A DNA stretch of 17,107 bases, taken from positions 1 to 17,107 of the forward strand of contig JBEKVE010000057.1 in assembly GCA_049514335.1 (NCBI GenBank), read 5' to 3'. The notes under the pieces were generated by a model. The model searched no databases. It had not been told where the DNA came from and saw nothing but the letters and a program-made list of their open reading frames with translations. Positions 1-6,306 of this stretch are shown in pieces (the first letter of the stretch is position 1; every line of letters begins with the position of its first letter). The DNA comes from JBEKVE01 sp049514335. GTDB lineage: Bacteria; Actinomycetota; Acidimicrobiia; Acidimicrobiales; UBA8190. The position numbers were made by a program, and so were the translations under genes.

Positions 1-10
1 GGGCACGGCG

Positions 11-1486
11 CTACAGCGCCACGTACACGTTCTTCCAGCGCACGAACTCCTCCACCCCGGCCCGGCCTCCGAGGCGTCCGAACCCGCTGTGGCGCACCCC
101 TCCGAACGGGGCGTTGGGCGACAGCCCGGGTGCGCCGTTGACGCACACCGACCCGGCCTCCAGCCGCGACGCCATGCGGTGTGCGGTGGTGAGGTCGTTG
201 GTGTGGACGTAGGCGGCAAGCCCGTAGCGCGTGCCGTTGGCCATCGACAGCACCTCGTCCTCGGTGCGGAAGCGCAGCACCGACAGCACGGGGCCGAAGA
301 TCTCCTCCTGGGCGAGCTCGCTCGTGTGGTCGACGTCGGCGAAGACGGTGGGCTCGACGAAGTACCCCGGTGCGAGGGCCCCACCGAGGCGCGTGCCTCC
401 GGCGACGAGCCGTCCCGAACCGCGCGCCACGGCCCGGCCCACGACACCGAGGATGCGCTCCAAGGCGTGCTCGGTGATGACGGGGCCCACCTCGGTGGTG
501 GGCTCCAACGGGTCCCCCACCACCGCGGCGCGCACCATGGCGACGACGCGCTCGAGCACCTCGTCGTAGACGTCGTCGTGAACGAAGAGCCGGGTGGGAA
601 GCGCACAGCCCTGACCCGACAGCAACAAAGCCCCCTGGGCCGCCAACGGCACGGCCCGGTCGAGATCGGCGTCGGGGAAGACGATGTTCGCCGACTTGCC
701 GCCGAGCTCGAGGACCACCGCGGTCGCCGAGCCCGCCGCGCTGCGCATGATCTCGGCCGCCGCCACCCCACCGCCGGTGAAGCACACCTTGTCGACGTCG
801 GGGTGACCAGCGAGCGCCTGCCCGGCCACGGCGTCGCCGGGCAGGACGTTGAGCACCCCGGGGGGCAGCCCGGCCTCGAGCGCCAGCTCGGCGAAGCGCA
901 ATGCCCCGAAGGGTGCGAGCTCGGGTGGCTTCACCACCACCGCGTTCCCCGCCGCCAGGGCGGCGGCCGCCGACATGCCCATGCCCATGAGCGACCCGTT
1001 CCAGGGGACGAAGACGCCCACCACGCCCACCGGCTCGGGCACCACGTAGTCGAGGCCGCGACCGAGCAGCGACGGCACCGTCTGGCCTTCGAGCCGGTCG
1101 GCCCACCCGGCCTGGTACCGGGTCCACACCGAGGCGAAGGCGCCGCTGCCCAGCTTCGCCGTCGGGGTCCCCGTCTCGAGGGCGCCGATGCGGTCGCACT
1201 CCGGGGCGTGCTCGGCCACCAGATCGGCGAGTCGGTGCAGCACCGCGGCGCGAGCCAGCACGGGCATGCGGCGCCAGCCCCCCAGGGCGGCGCGCGCCAC
1301 GCTGACCGCCTCGTCGATCTGGGTGGCGTCGGCCAGCGGGACCTGGGCCTGGACCTCGCCTGTGGTCGGATCGTGGTGGGCGTAGGAACCGGCGCCTCCC
1401 ACCGTGGGCCGCTCCCCGCCCACCACCATGCCCCGGGAGGCCAGGACCCCGAGGAGGGAGCGATCGCGCACCGGTGGCTCGTGCAC
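11..1486 (-). CDS. NAD(P)-dependent aldehyde dehydrogenase
   Basis: Soluble aldehyde dehydrogenase that would oxidise an aldehyde to the acid with NAD(P)+; the substrate cannot be read from sequence. About 491 residues is the normal family length. The visible catalytic set is the Asn in VPWNGS (about 163), the general-base Glu in LELGGK (about 260) and the nucleophile Cys in SGQGCALPTRL (about 294). The EEIFGPV and PFGGVRHSGFGR motifs follow. The cofactor-loop motif reads CFTGGG rather than the usual FTGS. I chose the GTG at 1486 because GGAGGAGG (1495-1502) lies 8 bases upstream. An ATG at 1504 is in frame but has no ribosome site of its own. The stop is TAG at 11-13. It is transcribed away from the rest of the window and nothing nearby indicates a pathway. 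Family assignment is very secure, specificity unknown. Confidence 0.95.
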   Translation of the reverse strand: MHEPPVRDRSLLGVLASRGMVVGGERPTVGGAGSYAHHDPTTGEVQAQVPLADATQIDEAVSVARAALGGWRRMPVLARAAVLHRLADLVAEHAPECDRIGALETGTPTAKLGSGAFASVWTRYQAGWADRLEGQTVPSLLGRGLDYVVPEPVGVVGVFVPWNGSLMGMGMSAAAALAAGNAVVVKPPELAPFGALRFAELALEAGLPPGVLNVLPGDAVAGQALAGHPDVDKVCFTGGGVAAAEIMRSAAGSATAVVLELGGKSANIVFPDADLDRAVPLAAQGALLLSGQGCALPTRLFVHDDVYDEVLERVVAMVRAAVVGDPLEPTTEVGPVITEHALERILGVVGRAVARGSGRLVAGGTRLGGALAPGYFVEPTVFADVDHTSELAQEEIFGPVLSVLRFRTEDEVLSMANGTRYGLAAYVHTNDLTTAHRMASRLEAGSVCVNGAPGLSPNAPFGGVRHSGFGRLGGRAGVEEFVRWKNVYVAL

Positions 1487-1823
1487 GACCTCGTCCTCCT
1501 CCATGAGACGGCGAGCATAGGGTGCCGCTGCAGTGACGCCACCTTCCCGTACAGGCGGCGTCTCAGTCGCTCAGGGAGCCACCGAACGGAGCCGGTATGG
1601 CCTCCGGCGGGCAGCTGGTAGAGCCGGTATACGCCGCGTACCCGTGAGCCTGAGCGTGAATGCACACACGCCATCGCCCGCGCTCCGATCGGAACCGACG
1701 ACCGCGCCTCCCTGCAGGCGGCCACTGGCGACCTGCATTCCACCGGCGTCGTCGAGCGTCACCTCGGTTGACCGTGCATAGGTCGTGTCCGGACATGGGG
1801 CCCTGATCGAGGTCTCGTGGTGG

Positions 1824-1843
1824 CGTCGAGATCCGTCTCGACG
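1824..1843. other. Perfect 8-bp hairpin followed by a Shine-Dalgarno-like sequence
   Basis: CGTCGAGA (1824-1831) and TCTCGACG (1836-1843) are exact reverse complements around a TCCG loop. AAGGAGGT follows at once on the plus strand (1844-1851). No convincing coding frame begins within usable distance, so the ribosome-site match may be chance. It could be a transcription end or an operator. Confidence 0.4.
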
Positions 1844-1872
1844 AAGGAGGTGGAATCCGACGCCTCGTCACC

Positions 1873-1918
1873 GTGGGTCACGTCGTCCGTGCACGACCAG
1901 GGCGAGCTCGTGACCCAC
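1873..1918 (-). terminator. Possible terminator of the diguanylate cyclase gene
   Basis: GTGGGTCACG (1873-1882) and CGTGACCCAC (1909-1918) are exact inverted copies, with a nested GTCGT/ACGAC stem in the loop. The structure starts 23 bases past the cyclase stop codon in its direction of transcription, which suits a terminator. There is no T-tract, so intrinsic termination would be of the T-less kind sometimes proposed for actinobacteria. A protein-binding palindrome is the alternative. Confidence 0.35.
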
Positions 1919-1941
1919 ACCGGGCGTGCAACGCCGCCTCG

Positions 1942-3153
1942 TCATTCGATCCGCACGGCCTCCGGATGATCGACGGGGACCGGCGGACCGCTTGGTCTGC
2001 CCGCCACCGCGTCGCGTCCGGCCGCCTTGGCCTGATAGAGAGCCAAATCGGCGTACTCCACCATGAGCTCCGCCGTCGGAGCCGACGGATCGAGATGGCC
2101 CACACCGACACTCAGTGTCATCGGCACCTCCACCACCTTCGCCACTTCCCGGCGGATCCGTTGCGCCAGGACGAAGGCCGAAGACGGCTCGGTGTCGGGC
2201 ATCAGGACGGCGAACTCGTCTCCTCCCAATCGACCGGCGAGATCGAAGCTCCGGACCTCGCCGCGCAAGACGGAGCCCACGGCGGCCAGGACCTTGTCTC
2301 CCACGACATGACCGAATGTGTCGTTCACCTTCTTGAACTCGTCGACGTCGATCATGAGCAGACTCAAGGGGTGGCCATTACGGACTGAGCGGGCCACCTC
2401 TGTTTCGAGACGCTCGTAGAACACCCGATGGACGGCGCATCCTGTCAATCCGTCGGTGGCCGCCGACAACGCCACCTCCTCGGCGAGCAGCTGCTCATGG
2501 CGCTCACGTTGCCCGCGGTTCACCGCAGCCGCCACGGCGAGCCCCGCCGCACCGGCCAGGACCGAGATTTGGAGGATGGCCGCGTCGTGAGCGATCTGGA
2601 CGCGCGTATCGGTCATGACCACAAGGGCGGCGCAGACCAGCGAAGCTCCGCCGCACGCCGTTGCCACGAGGGGCGTGAAGGCCAATGCCGCGAACGCGGG
2701 CGGAAGGAAGAGGAGGTAGAGCGTGGGGCTGTCGGCTCCGCCGTCGAGCGCGGCGACGCACCCGACGGCCACGGCGGAGAGGATGGTGGCGGCGGCCGAG
2801 AACCGCTCCGGCCGGCGTGTGGACGCCAATCTCGGCGCCTCGACCAGGCCCGCCAGGGCAAACGCGGCCCAGGCGGCCACGATGATGCGGAGGGCGCCCC
2901 GGTGCGGACCGTCAGGGGTGACCGCCAGATAGACCGCCACCATCACGGTCTCCGCCAGAAAGACTCCGAAGCCGGTCCGGATGTGCCTGACCCAGAAGGC
3001 ACGTCGAATGGCGCGGCTCCAGTCGACCCGGGCCGGCACCTCAGGCGAGGCGGCCCGGCGCACGGGAATCACCGCCACCCGGTGCCGTGACCATTGGTGT
3101 CTCCCGAGCGAGGTCGTCGTGGGACGCGGCGCGTACCGGCCATACCGAGTCAT
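1942..3153 (-). CDS. Membrane-bound diguanylate cyclase (GGDEF)
   Basis: Predicted to make cyclic di-GMP from two GTP at the inner face of the membrane. With the ATG at 3153 it has 403 residues. The first 55 or so are basic and probably cytosolic, about six hydrophobic helices span 61-211, a short coiled linker follows, and a GGDEF domain covers about 230-385. The signature RLGGDEF is intact (310-314). An RxxD inhibitory site (R301-S-F-D304) lies five residues before it, so product inhibition is likely. Oddity: the usual DxLTGLxNR reads DGLTGCAVHR, so the Asn that contacts guanine in studied cyclases is missing. No periplasmic or PAS/GAF sensor domain is visible; the membrane helices may sense. 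The start is uncertain: the frame runs open through the upstream tRNA gene, ribosome-site support is weak, and in-frame GTG codons occur near residue 26. Confidence 0.9.
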   Translation of the reverse strand: MTRYGRYAPRPTTTSLGRHQWSRHRVAVIPVRRAASPEVPARVDWSRAIRRAFWVRHIRTGFGVFLAETVMVAVYLAVTPDGPHRGALRIIVAAWAAFALAGLVEAPRLASTRRPERFSAAATILSAVAVGCVAALDGGADSPTLYLLFLPPAFAALAFTPLVATACGGASLVCAALVVMTDTRVQIAHDAAILQISVLAGAAGLAVAAAVNRGQRERHEQLLAEEVALSAATDGLTGCAVHRVFYERLETEVARSVRNGHPLSLLMIDVDEFKKVNDTFGHVVGDKVLAAVGSVLRGEVRSFDLAGRLGGDEFAVLMPDTEPSSAFVLAQRIRREVAKVVEVPMTLSVGVGHLDPSAPTAELMVEYADLALYQAKAAGRDAVAGRPSGPPVPVDHPEAVRIE

Positions 3154-3172
3154 CGGCACATGGACGGGTGGT

Positions 3173-3201
3173 TCATTAGGGCCGGATGTCACCGGTGCCA
3201 A
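3173..3201 (-). promoter_or_regulatory. Candidate housekeeping promoter of the diguanylate cyclase
   Basis: Read on the minus strand, TTGGCA (3201-3196) and TAATGA (3178-3173) are separated by exactly 17 bases. The transcript would start only about 15 bases before the ATG at 3153. The -10 match is imperfect, but it supports a start near 3153 rather than one inside the tRNA region. Confidence 0.3.
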
Positions 3202-3396
3202 CGCTGCGCCGGCGTGCTTCGCCGACGGGCAGGGGCCTCGATGAGCTCCCCCCGATCCACCGTCGCCGAGGAGCTCCGTGCGCTGGTGGGCGGTGCCTCT
3301 CTGGTGCCCATTGGGGCCGGGGCTCGACGGTTTGGCGGACACGCCGCTCACGAGGCGCCCCGGCTCTCGGTCGGAAGGTCCCCTGACCCGCTTTCG

Positions 3397-3470
3397 CGCC
3401 CCCGGCAGGAGTCGAACCCGCAACCTGGTGGGTAGAAGCCACCCGCTCTATCCAGTTGAGCTACAGGGGC
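3397..3470 (-). tRNA. tRNA-Arg, anticodon TCT
   Basis: The reverse strand folds into a full cloverleaf. The acceptor is GCCCCTG with CGGGGGC, the D-arm GCTC/GAGC, the anticodon stem GGTGG/CCACC around loop CTTCTAC, and the T-arm GCGGG/CCTGC with TTCGACT. The anticodon TCT reads AGA, a rare codon in so GC-rich a genome. The discriminator is G. The 3' CCA is not encoded (CGA follows), so it must be added enzymatically. Confidence 0.95.
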
Positions 3471-3571
3471 AGCGCCGCCGAGACGGCGTCACGGGCGATG
3501 CCCGCCCCCCCAGGCTACCCGTCGGTTTCGTGGCGACCCCGTATGGGAGGTATGCCATGCTGGACCGGCAC

Positions 3572-3646
3572 GGTGGCCGTAGCTCAGATGGTTAGAGCGC
3601 CAGGTTGTGGCCCTGGAGGTCGGGGGTTCAAGTCCCCTCGGTCACC
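3572..3646 (+). tRNA. tRNA-His, anticodon GTG
   Basis: Complete cloverleaf: acceptor GTGGCCG with CGGTCAC, D-arm GCTC/GAGC, anticodon stem CCAGG/CCTGG around loop TTGTGGC, and T-arm GGGGG/CCCCT. The G at 3572 faces the discriminator C at 3646, giving the G-1:C73 pair that is the identity mark of tRNA-His. CCA is not encoded (CCG follows). Confidence 0.96.
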
Positions 3647-3792
3647 CCGAATCCGGCTGTCCGCCCGACGCCGGCACAGAATCACCACAGGCCGCCCCAC
3701 CGCGGGACGGGGTGGCTGGACCGACCGTCGACCATGGTCTGCCGGGCCGCTGGCGGGGTGGAGTACCGTGCCTGGCCGGGCACACCGTGGCC

Positions 3793-3798
3793 TACACT
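3793..3798 (+). promoter_or_regulatory. -10 element of the tRNA-Lys promoter
   Basis: TACACT fits TAnnnT and lies 6 bases before the first base of tRNA-Lys, so transcription would begin at or just next to the mature 5' end. No good -35 hexamer is visible at 16-18 bases upstream. Weak call. Confidence 0.3.
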
Positions 3799-3804
3799 CG
3801 GTGC

Positions 3805-3879
3805 GCGCCTCTAGCTCAATGGCAGAGCAACGGACTCTTAATCCGCAGGTTGGGGGTTCGACTCCCCCGGGGCGCACCA
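3805..3879 (+). tRNA. tRNA-Lys, anticodon CTT
   Basis: Cloverleaf with acceptor GCGCCTC/GGGGCGC, D-arm GCTC/GAGC, and anticodon loop CTCTTAA giving anticodon CTT, which reads AAG, the main Lys codon at high GC. The first anticodon-stem pair is A-C and so mismatched. The T-arm is GGGGG/CCCCC with TTCGACT, and the discriminator is A (3876). Unlike its two neighbours, it has the CCA end encoded (3877-3879). Confidence 0.96.
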
Positions 3880-3931
3880 ACCAACCCAAGACCGGCCTCA
3901 CCATGCCGTCACCCGATGGGGTGGACGTGGC

Positions 3932-4354
3932 TCAGGCCCGCTCGCAGAACCGCTTCAACCGCCGCACCGACGCCTCCAGGTTCCAACGGGTCTGGAGGCC
4001 GGCCCACCGGTGCAGGCCTGGCAGGCGTGCCGACACCTCGTTGTCCGATGCCACGTGGGTGCCGCCGACGGTGGTCTCGAGGGTGTACTGCTCTTCTATG
4101 TGCACGAGCCCGATGTCGATGGTCGACGCCAACCGTGTCCCGGGTTCGACCACCCGGATGCGGTCGTGCAGCGTCAGGCGCAGCGGGCCGACTCGCACCA
4201 GCCACCGGGCGTGCTGCCCCACGAGGGGGTAGCGGTCGGGGACGTCGACGGGCAGGACACCGTCCCACTGCGACACCTCCGCCGGGACCGTGAGGGCCCG
4301 CCACACCCGGTCCACCGGGGCAGCGATGTCGATGGCCACCGAGACGTGCCGCAC
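3932..4354 (-). CDS. SRPBCC/START-like small-molecule-binding protein
   Basis: 140-residue protein of the polyketide cyclase/dehydrase type in the SRPBCC superfamily. It would form a single helix-grip fold that binds a hydrophobic ligand in the cytosol. The N-terminal pattern VSVAIDIAAPVDRVWRALT is the usual first strand and helix of the family, and W29 begins the SQWDG turn. Strands follow, then a long C-terminal helix (about 118-138, NLEASVRRLKRFCERA) that closes the cavity. Length matches single-domain members. The start is GTG at 4354, with no clear ribosome site, so the transcript may be leaderless or short-leadered. It is divergent from the SDR gene with 91 bases between. A sequence resembling an ECF41 promoter faces it. 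The ligand is unknown. Confidence 0.8.
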   Translation of the reverse strand: MRHVSVAIDIAAPVDRVWRALTVPAEVSQWDGVLPVDVPDRYPLVGQHARWLVRVGPLRLTLHDRIRVVEPGTRLASTIDIGLVHIEEQYTLETTVGGTHVASDNEVSARLPGLHRWAGLQTRWNLEASVRRLKRFCERA

Positions 4355-4404
4355 GGACGAACACTACGACGTCAACCGGGGTGGCGGGCGGGGGGGCGGA
4401 CCTC

Positions 4405-4431
4405 GTCGATGGCCGGACGGGGCCCGTGACA
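4405..4431 (-). promoter_or_regulatory. Possible ECF41-type promoter facing the SRPBCC gene
   Basis: Read on the minus strand, TGTCACG (4431-4425) is followed after 16 bases by CGAC (4408-4405). The reported ECF41 consensus is close to TGTCACA, about 16 bases, then CGTC, so there is one mismatch in each element. It would give a leader of roughly 45 bases before the GTG at 4354. Tentative. Confidence 0.25.
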
Positions 4432-4445
4432 GGCAAGCTGACGGC

Positions 4446-5204
4446 ATGGAGAAGGGCACAGACAAGACGGTCGTGGTGACGGGGGGCAGCAGGGGCATCG
4501 GCGCCGCATGCGTGCGTGGGTTCGCCGGCGCCGGCTGGAACGTGGTCCTCACCTACCGCTCCGAGAGCGACATCGCCCGGGAGGTGACGCGGGCGGTGGC
4601 GGCCGCGGGACGCAGGGCGGTGGCAGTGCAGGCCGACGTGTCGTCGGAGGCCGACGTGATGGCGTTGTTCGGACAGGTCGACACAGAGTTCGGGCCCCCC
4701 GACGCGCTCGTGAACAATGCCGGGGTTGCCGCCGCCCCGAGCCGCGTCGACGAGCTAGGCGCGGCTCGCATCGAGCGCATCCTGGCTGTCAACGTCCTCG
4801 GCGCCTTCCTCTGCGCCCGCGAAGCGGTGCGGCGCATGTCGACGCGTCACGGAGGTACAGGGGGCTGCATCGTCAACATCTCGTCCGCCGCCACCAGGAT
4901 CGGCAGTCCCGACGAGTACGTCGACTACGCCGCCTCCAAGGCGGCCGTGGAGACCATGACGCTCGGCCTGGCCAAGGAGGTGGGCGGCGAGGGGATTCGC
5001 GTCAATGCCGTGCGCCCCGGCATCATCGACACCGAGATCCACGCCCGAACCGGCCAGCCCGACAAGGCGCAGAGAGTGGGGGCGACCGTGCCCATGGGCC
5101 GGGCGGGGACGCCCGGCGAGGTGGCGTCAGCCGTCGTCTGGCTGTGTGAGGCCGAGTCCGCCTATGTGAACGGGGCCATCCTGGACGTGACCGGGGGCCG
5201 GTGA
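4446..5204 (+). CDS. Short-chain dehydrogenase/reductase (SDR), YgfF-like
   Basis: 252-residue classical SDR, a cytosolic NAD(P)-dependent oxidoreductase. Cofactor loop TGGSRGIG (12-19), VNNAG (89-93), the Asn in LAVNVLG (116), Ser in NISSAA (146-147), and catalytic Tyr161 and Lys165 in YAASK are all intact. The tail RVNAVRPGIIDTEIH and the YVNGA...D..GG end are typical. From memory the pattern, including GSPDEYVDYAASK and PMGRAG, resembles E. coli YgfF and glucose-1-dehydrogenase-like enzymes; the substrate is not assigned. I took the ATG at 4446 because the Rossmann strand begins right after it; in-frame sequence upstream to 4290 has no such homology and overlaps the SRPBCC gene. It is the gene before an ECF41 sigma gene. 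ECF41 factors are often next to oxidoreductases or related enzymes that they control, so a functional link is plausible. Confidence 0.93.
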   Translation: MEKGTDKTVVVTGGSRGIGAACVRGFAGAGWNVVLTYRSESDIAREVTRAVAAAGRRAVAVQADVSSEADVMALFGQVDTEFGPPDALVNNAGVAAAPSRVDELGAARIERILAVNVLGAFLCAREAVRRMSTRHGGTGGCIVNISSAATRIGSPDEYVDYAASKAAVETMTLGLAKEVGGEGIRVNAVRPGIIDTEIHARTGQPDKAQRVGATVPMGRAGTPGEVASAVVWLCEAESAYVNGAILDVTGGR

Positions 5205-5257
5205 GTGCCCGGTGCGGATCGATGCACGACGGAGACAGATCGACGCCCCAAGAACCT

Positions 5258-5283
5258 TGTCACGATGACGGGGGTTCGTCGTC
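5258..5283 (+). promoter_or_regulatory. Candidate autoregulated ECF41 promoter
   Basis: TGTCACG (5258-5264) is followed after 15 bases by CGTC (5280-5283); another CGTC at 5277-5280 overlaps. This is one base from the reported ECF41 -35 element TGTCACA, with the expected -10 CGTC at nearly the right spacing. The GTG start of the sigma gene is 28 bases downstream. ECF41 genes are usually known to drive their own promoters, which agrees. Confidence 0.5.
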
Positions 5284-5311
5284 GTGGAGACGATGAGCGA
5301 GCGATGAGCCG

Positions 5312-6211
5312 GTGACGCCCGCCGACCAGGCCCCCGCCGACGGGGCCCCTACCGCCGACGAGGCCTTTGCCCGGGAGCGCCCCCGCCTCCTCGGCCTCGC
5401 CTACCGCGTCCTCGGCACCTACGGGGACGCCGAGGACGTGGTGCAGGAGGCCTGGCTGCGCTGGTCGGCGGTCGACCATGCCACGGTCCGCCAGCCGGCC
5501 GCCTACCTCACCACCGTCGTCACCCGCCTGGCGATCGACCGCCTCCGGTCGGTCGTGCGGGGGCGGGCCCGGTACGTGGGACCCTGGCTCCCCGAACCGG
5601 TGTCGCTCGAGCCCGGGCCCGAGGACCACGCCGAGATGGCCGAGTCCCTCACCCTCGGGTTCCTCGTGCTCCTCGACCGCCTCGGCCCCACCGAGCGGGC
5701 CGTGTGGCTGCTCGCCGACGTCTTCGACGAGCCGTTCTCCCTCATCGCCGAGGCGGTGGGCAAGACCGAGGCGGCGTGCCGTCAGATCGCGTCACGGGCT
5801 CGGCGGCGCCTGCGCGAGCAAAGGCCCGAGCGCGGCGCCCGCTTGGAACACGATCTCCTCGGCCGCCTCCTGGGCGCGGTGGCGGCCGGGGACGTGCAGC
5901 AGGCACTCGAGCTGCTCGACGCCGACGTGGTCCTGCTGAGCGACGGGGGTCCCGAGCACCACGCCGCCCGGCGACCGGTGGTGGGGGCCGCCCGGGTGGT
6001 GCGCTTCGCCATCAACGTGGCCAAGCGCCGGCCCGTCACGAGCGTCGAGATGACCGACGTCAACGGGTCGCCGGCCGTGGTCCTCGACGCCGGGGGGATG
6101 ACGATCGTGGTGACCGGCGAGCAACACGAGGGCCGGGTCACGCGCCTGTACTTCCTCCTCAATCCGGACAAGCTGCACGCCCTGCGCAGCGCCCCGGCCC
6201 GGATGCAGTGA
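5312..6211 (+). CDS. sigJ: ECF41-family (SigJ-like) RNA polymerase sigma factor
   Basis: 299-residue extracytoplasmic-function sigma factor of group ECF41, which carries its own regulatory C-terminal domain in place of a separate anti-sigma factor. Region 2 spans about 18-85 (YRVLGTYGDAEDVVQEAWLRW). The linker has the ECF41 signature WLPEP (92-96). Region 4 lies about 110-172 with its helix-turn-helix (DEPFSLIAEAVGKTEAACRQ). The SnoaL-like domain (about 175-299) shows the DGG motif (211-213) and NPDKL (284-288), both reported as ECF41 hallmarks that tune activity. The start is GTG at 5312, with a poor ribosome site. A promoter of ECF41 type lies just upstream. The signal is unknown; the SnoaL-like pocket may bind a small ligand. 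The symbol follows the mycobacterial SigJ naming and is by family only. Confidence 0.94.
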   Translation: MTPADQAPADGAPTADEAFARERPRLLGLAYRVLGTYGDAEDVVQEAWLRWSAVDHATVRQPAAYLTTVVTRLAIDRLRSVVRGRARYVGPWLPEPVSLEPGPEDHAEMAESLTLGFLVLLDRLGPTERAVWLLADVFDEPFSLIAEAVGKTEAACRQIASRARRRLREQRPERGARLEHDLLGRLLGAVAAGDVQQALELLDADVVLLSDGGPEHHAARRPVVGAARVVRFAINVAKRRPVTSVEMTDVNGSPAVVLDAGGMTIVVTGEQHEGRVTRLYFLLNPDKLHALRSAPARMQ

Positions 6212-6306
6212 ACGGAGGGCACGGAGCCCGACCTACCATGGACCGGCGCGGTTCTCCCTCGTCGTCTGTCGACGACCCCGGGGGCTCCGCCGGGAGGTCC
6301 CACCCC

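Larger units (their letters stand above)
1487..1941. other. Non-coding stretch with several inverted repeats
   Basis: These 455 bases separate the start of the aldehyde dehydrogenase from the end of the diguanylate cyclase, so they hold the dehydrogenase promoter and any cyclase terminator. Open frames here have poor composition and no recognisable protein. Seen directly: a direct repeat GAGCCGGTAT at 1589-1598 and 1621-1630 (32 bases apart), an 11-base palindrome TACGCCGCGTA at 1630-1640, a hairpin at 1824-1843 and a long inverted repeat at 1873-1918. I recognise no known RNA family. Confidence 0.5.

Noticed and set aside
89..1621. 510-codon open frame on the plus strand
   Set aside because: Antisense to the aldehyde dehydrogenase; composition is typical of the reverse frame of a high-GC gene.
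1563..1871. 102-codon minus-strand frame in the gene-free stretch
   Set aside because: Arg/Pro-rich low-complexity product, no ribosome site of note, and overlaps the hairpin at 1824-1843.
1844..1975. AAGGAGGT followed by a short plus-strand frame from GTG 1850 or 1873
   Set aside because: GTG 1850 is inside the ribosome site and GTG 1873 is 21 bases away; both frames run antisense into the cyclase gene.
3154..3423. Upstream extension of the diguanylate cyclase frame to 3423
   Set aside because: It would read into the tRNA-Arg gene, and the 90 added residues show no domain. The ATG at 3153 is preferred.
3397..3931. Integrated element or attachment site at the tRNA genes
   Set aside because: No integrase, no direct repeat of a tRNA 3' end and no change in gene type next to the tRNAs was seen.
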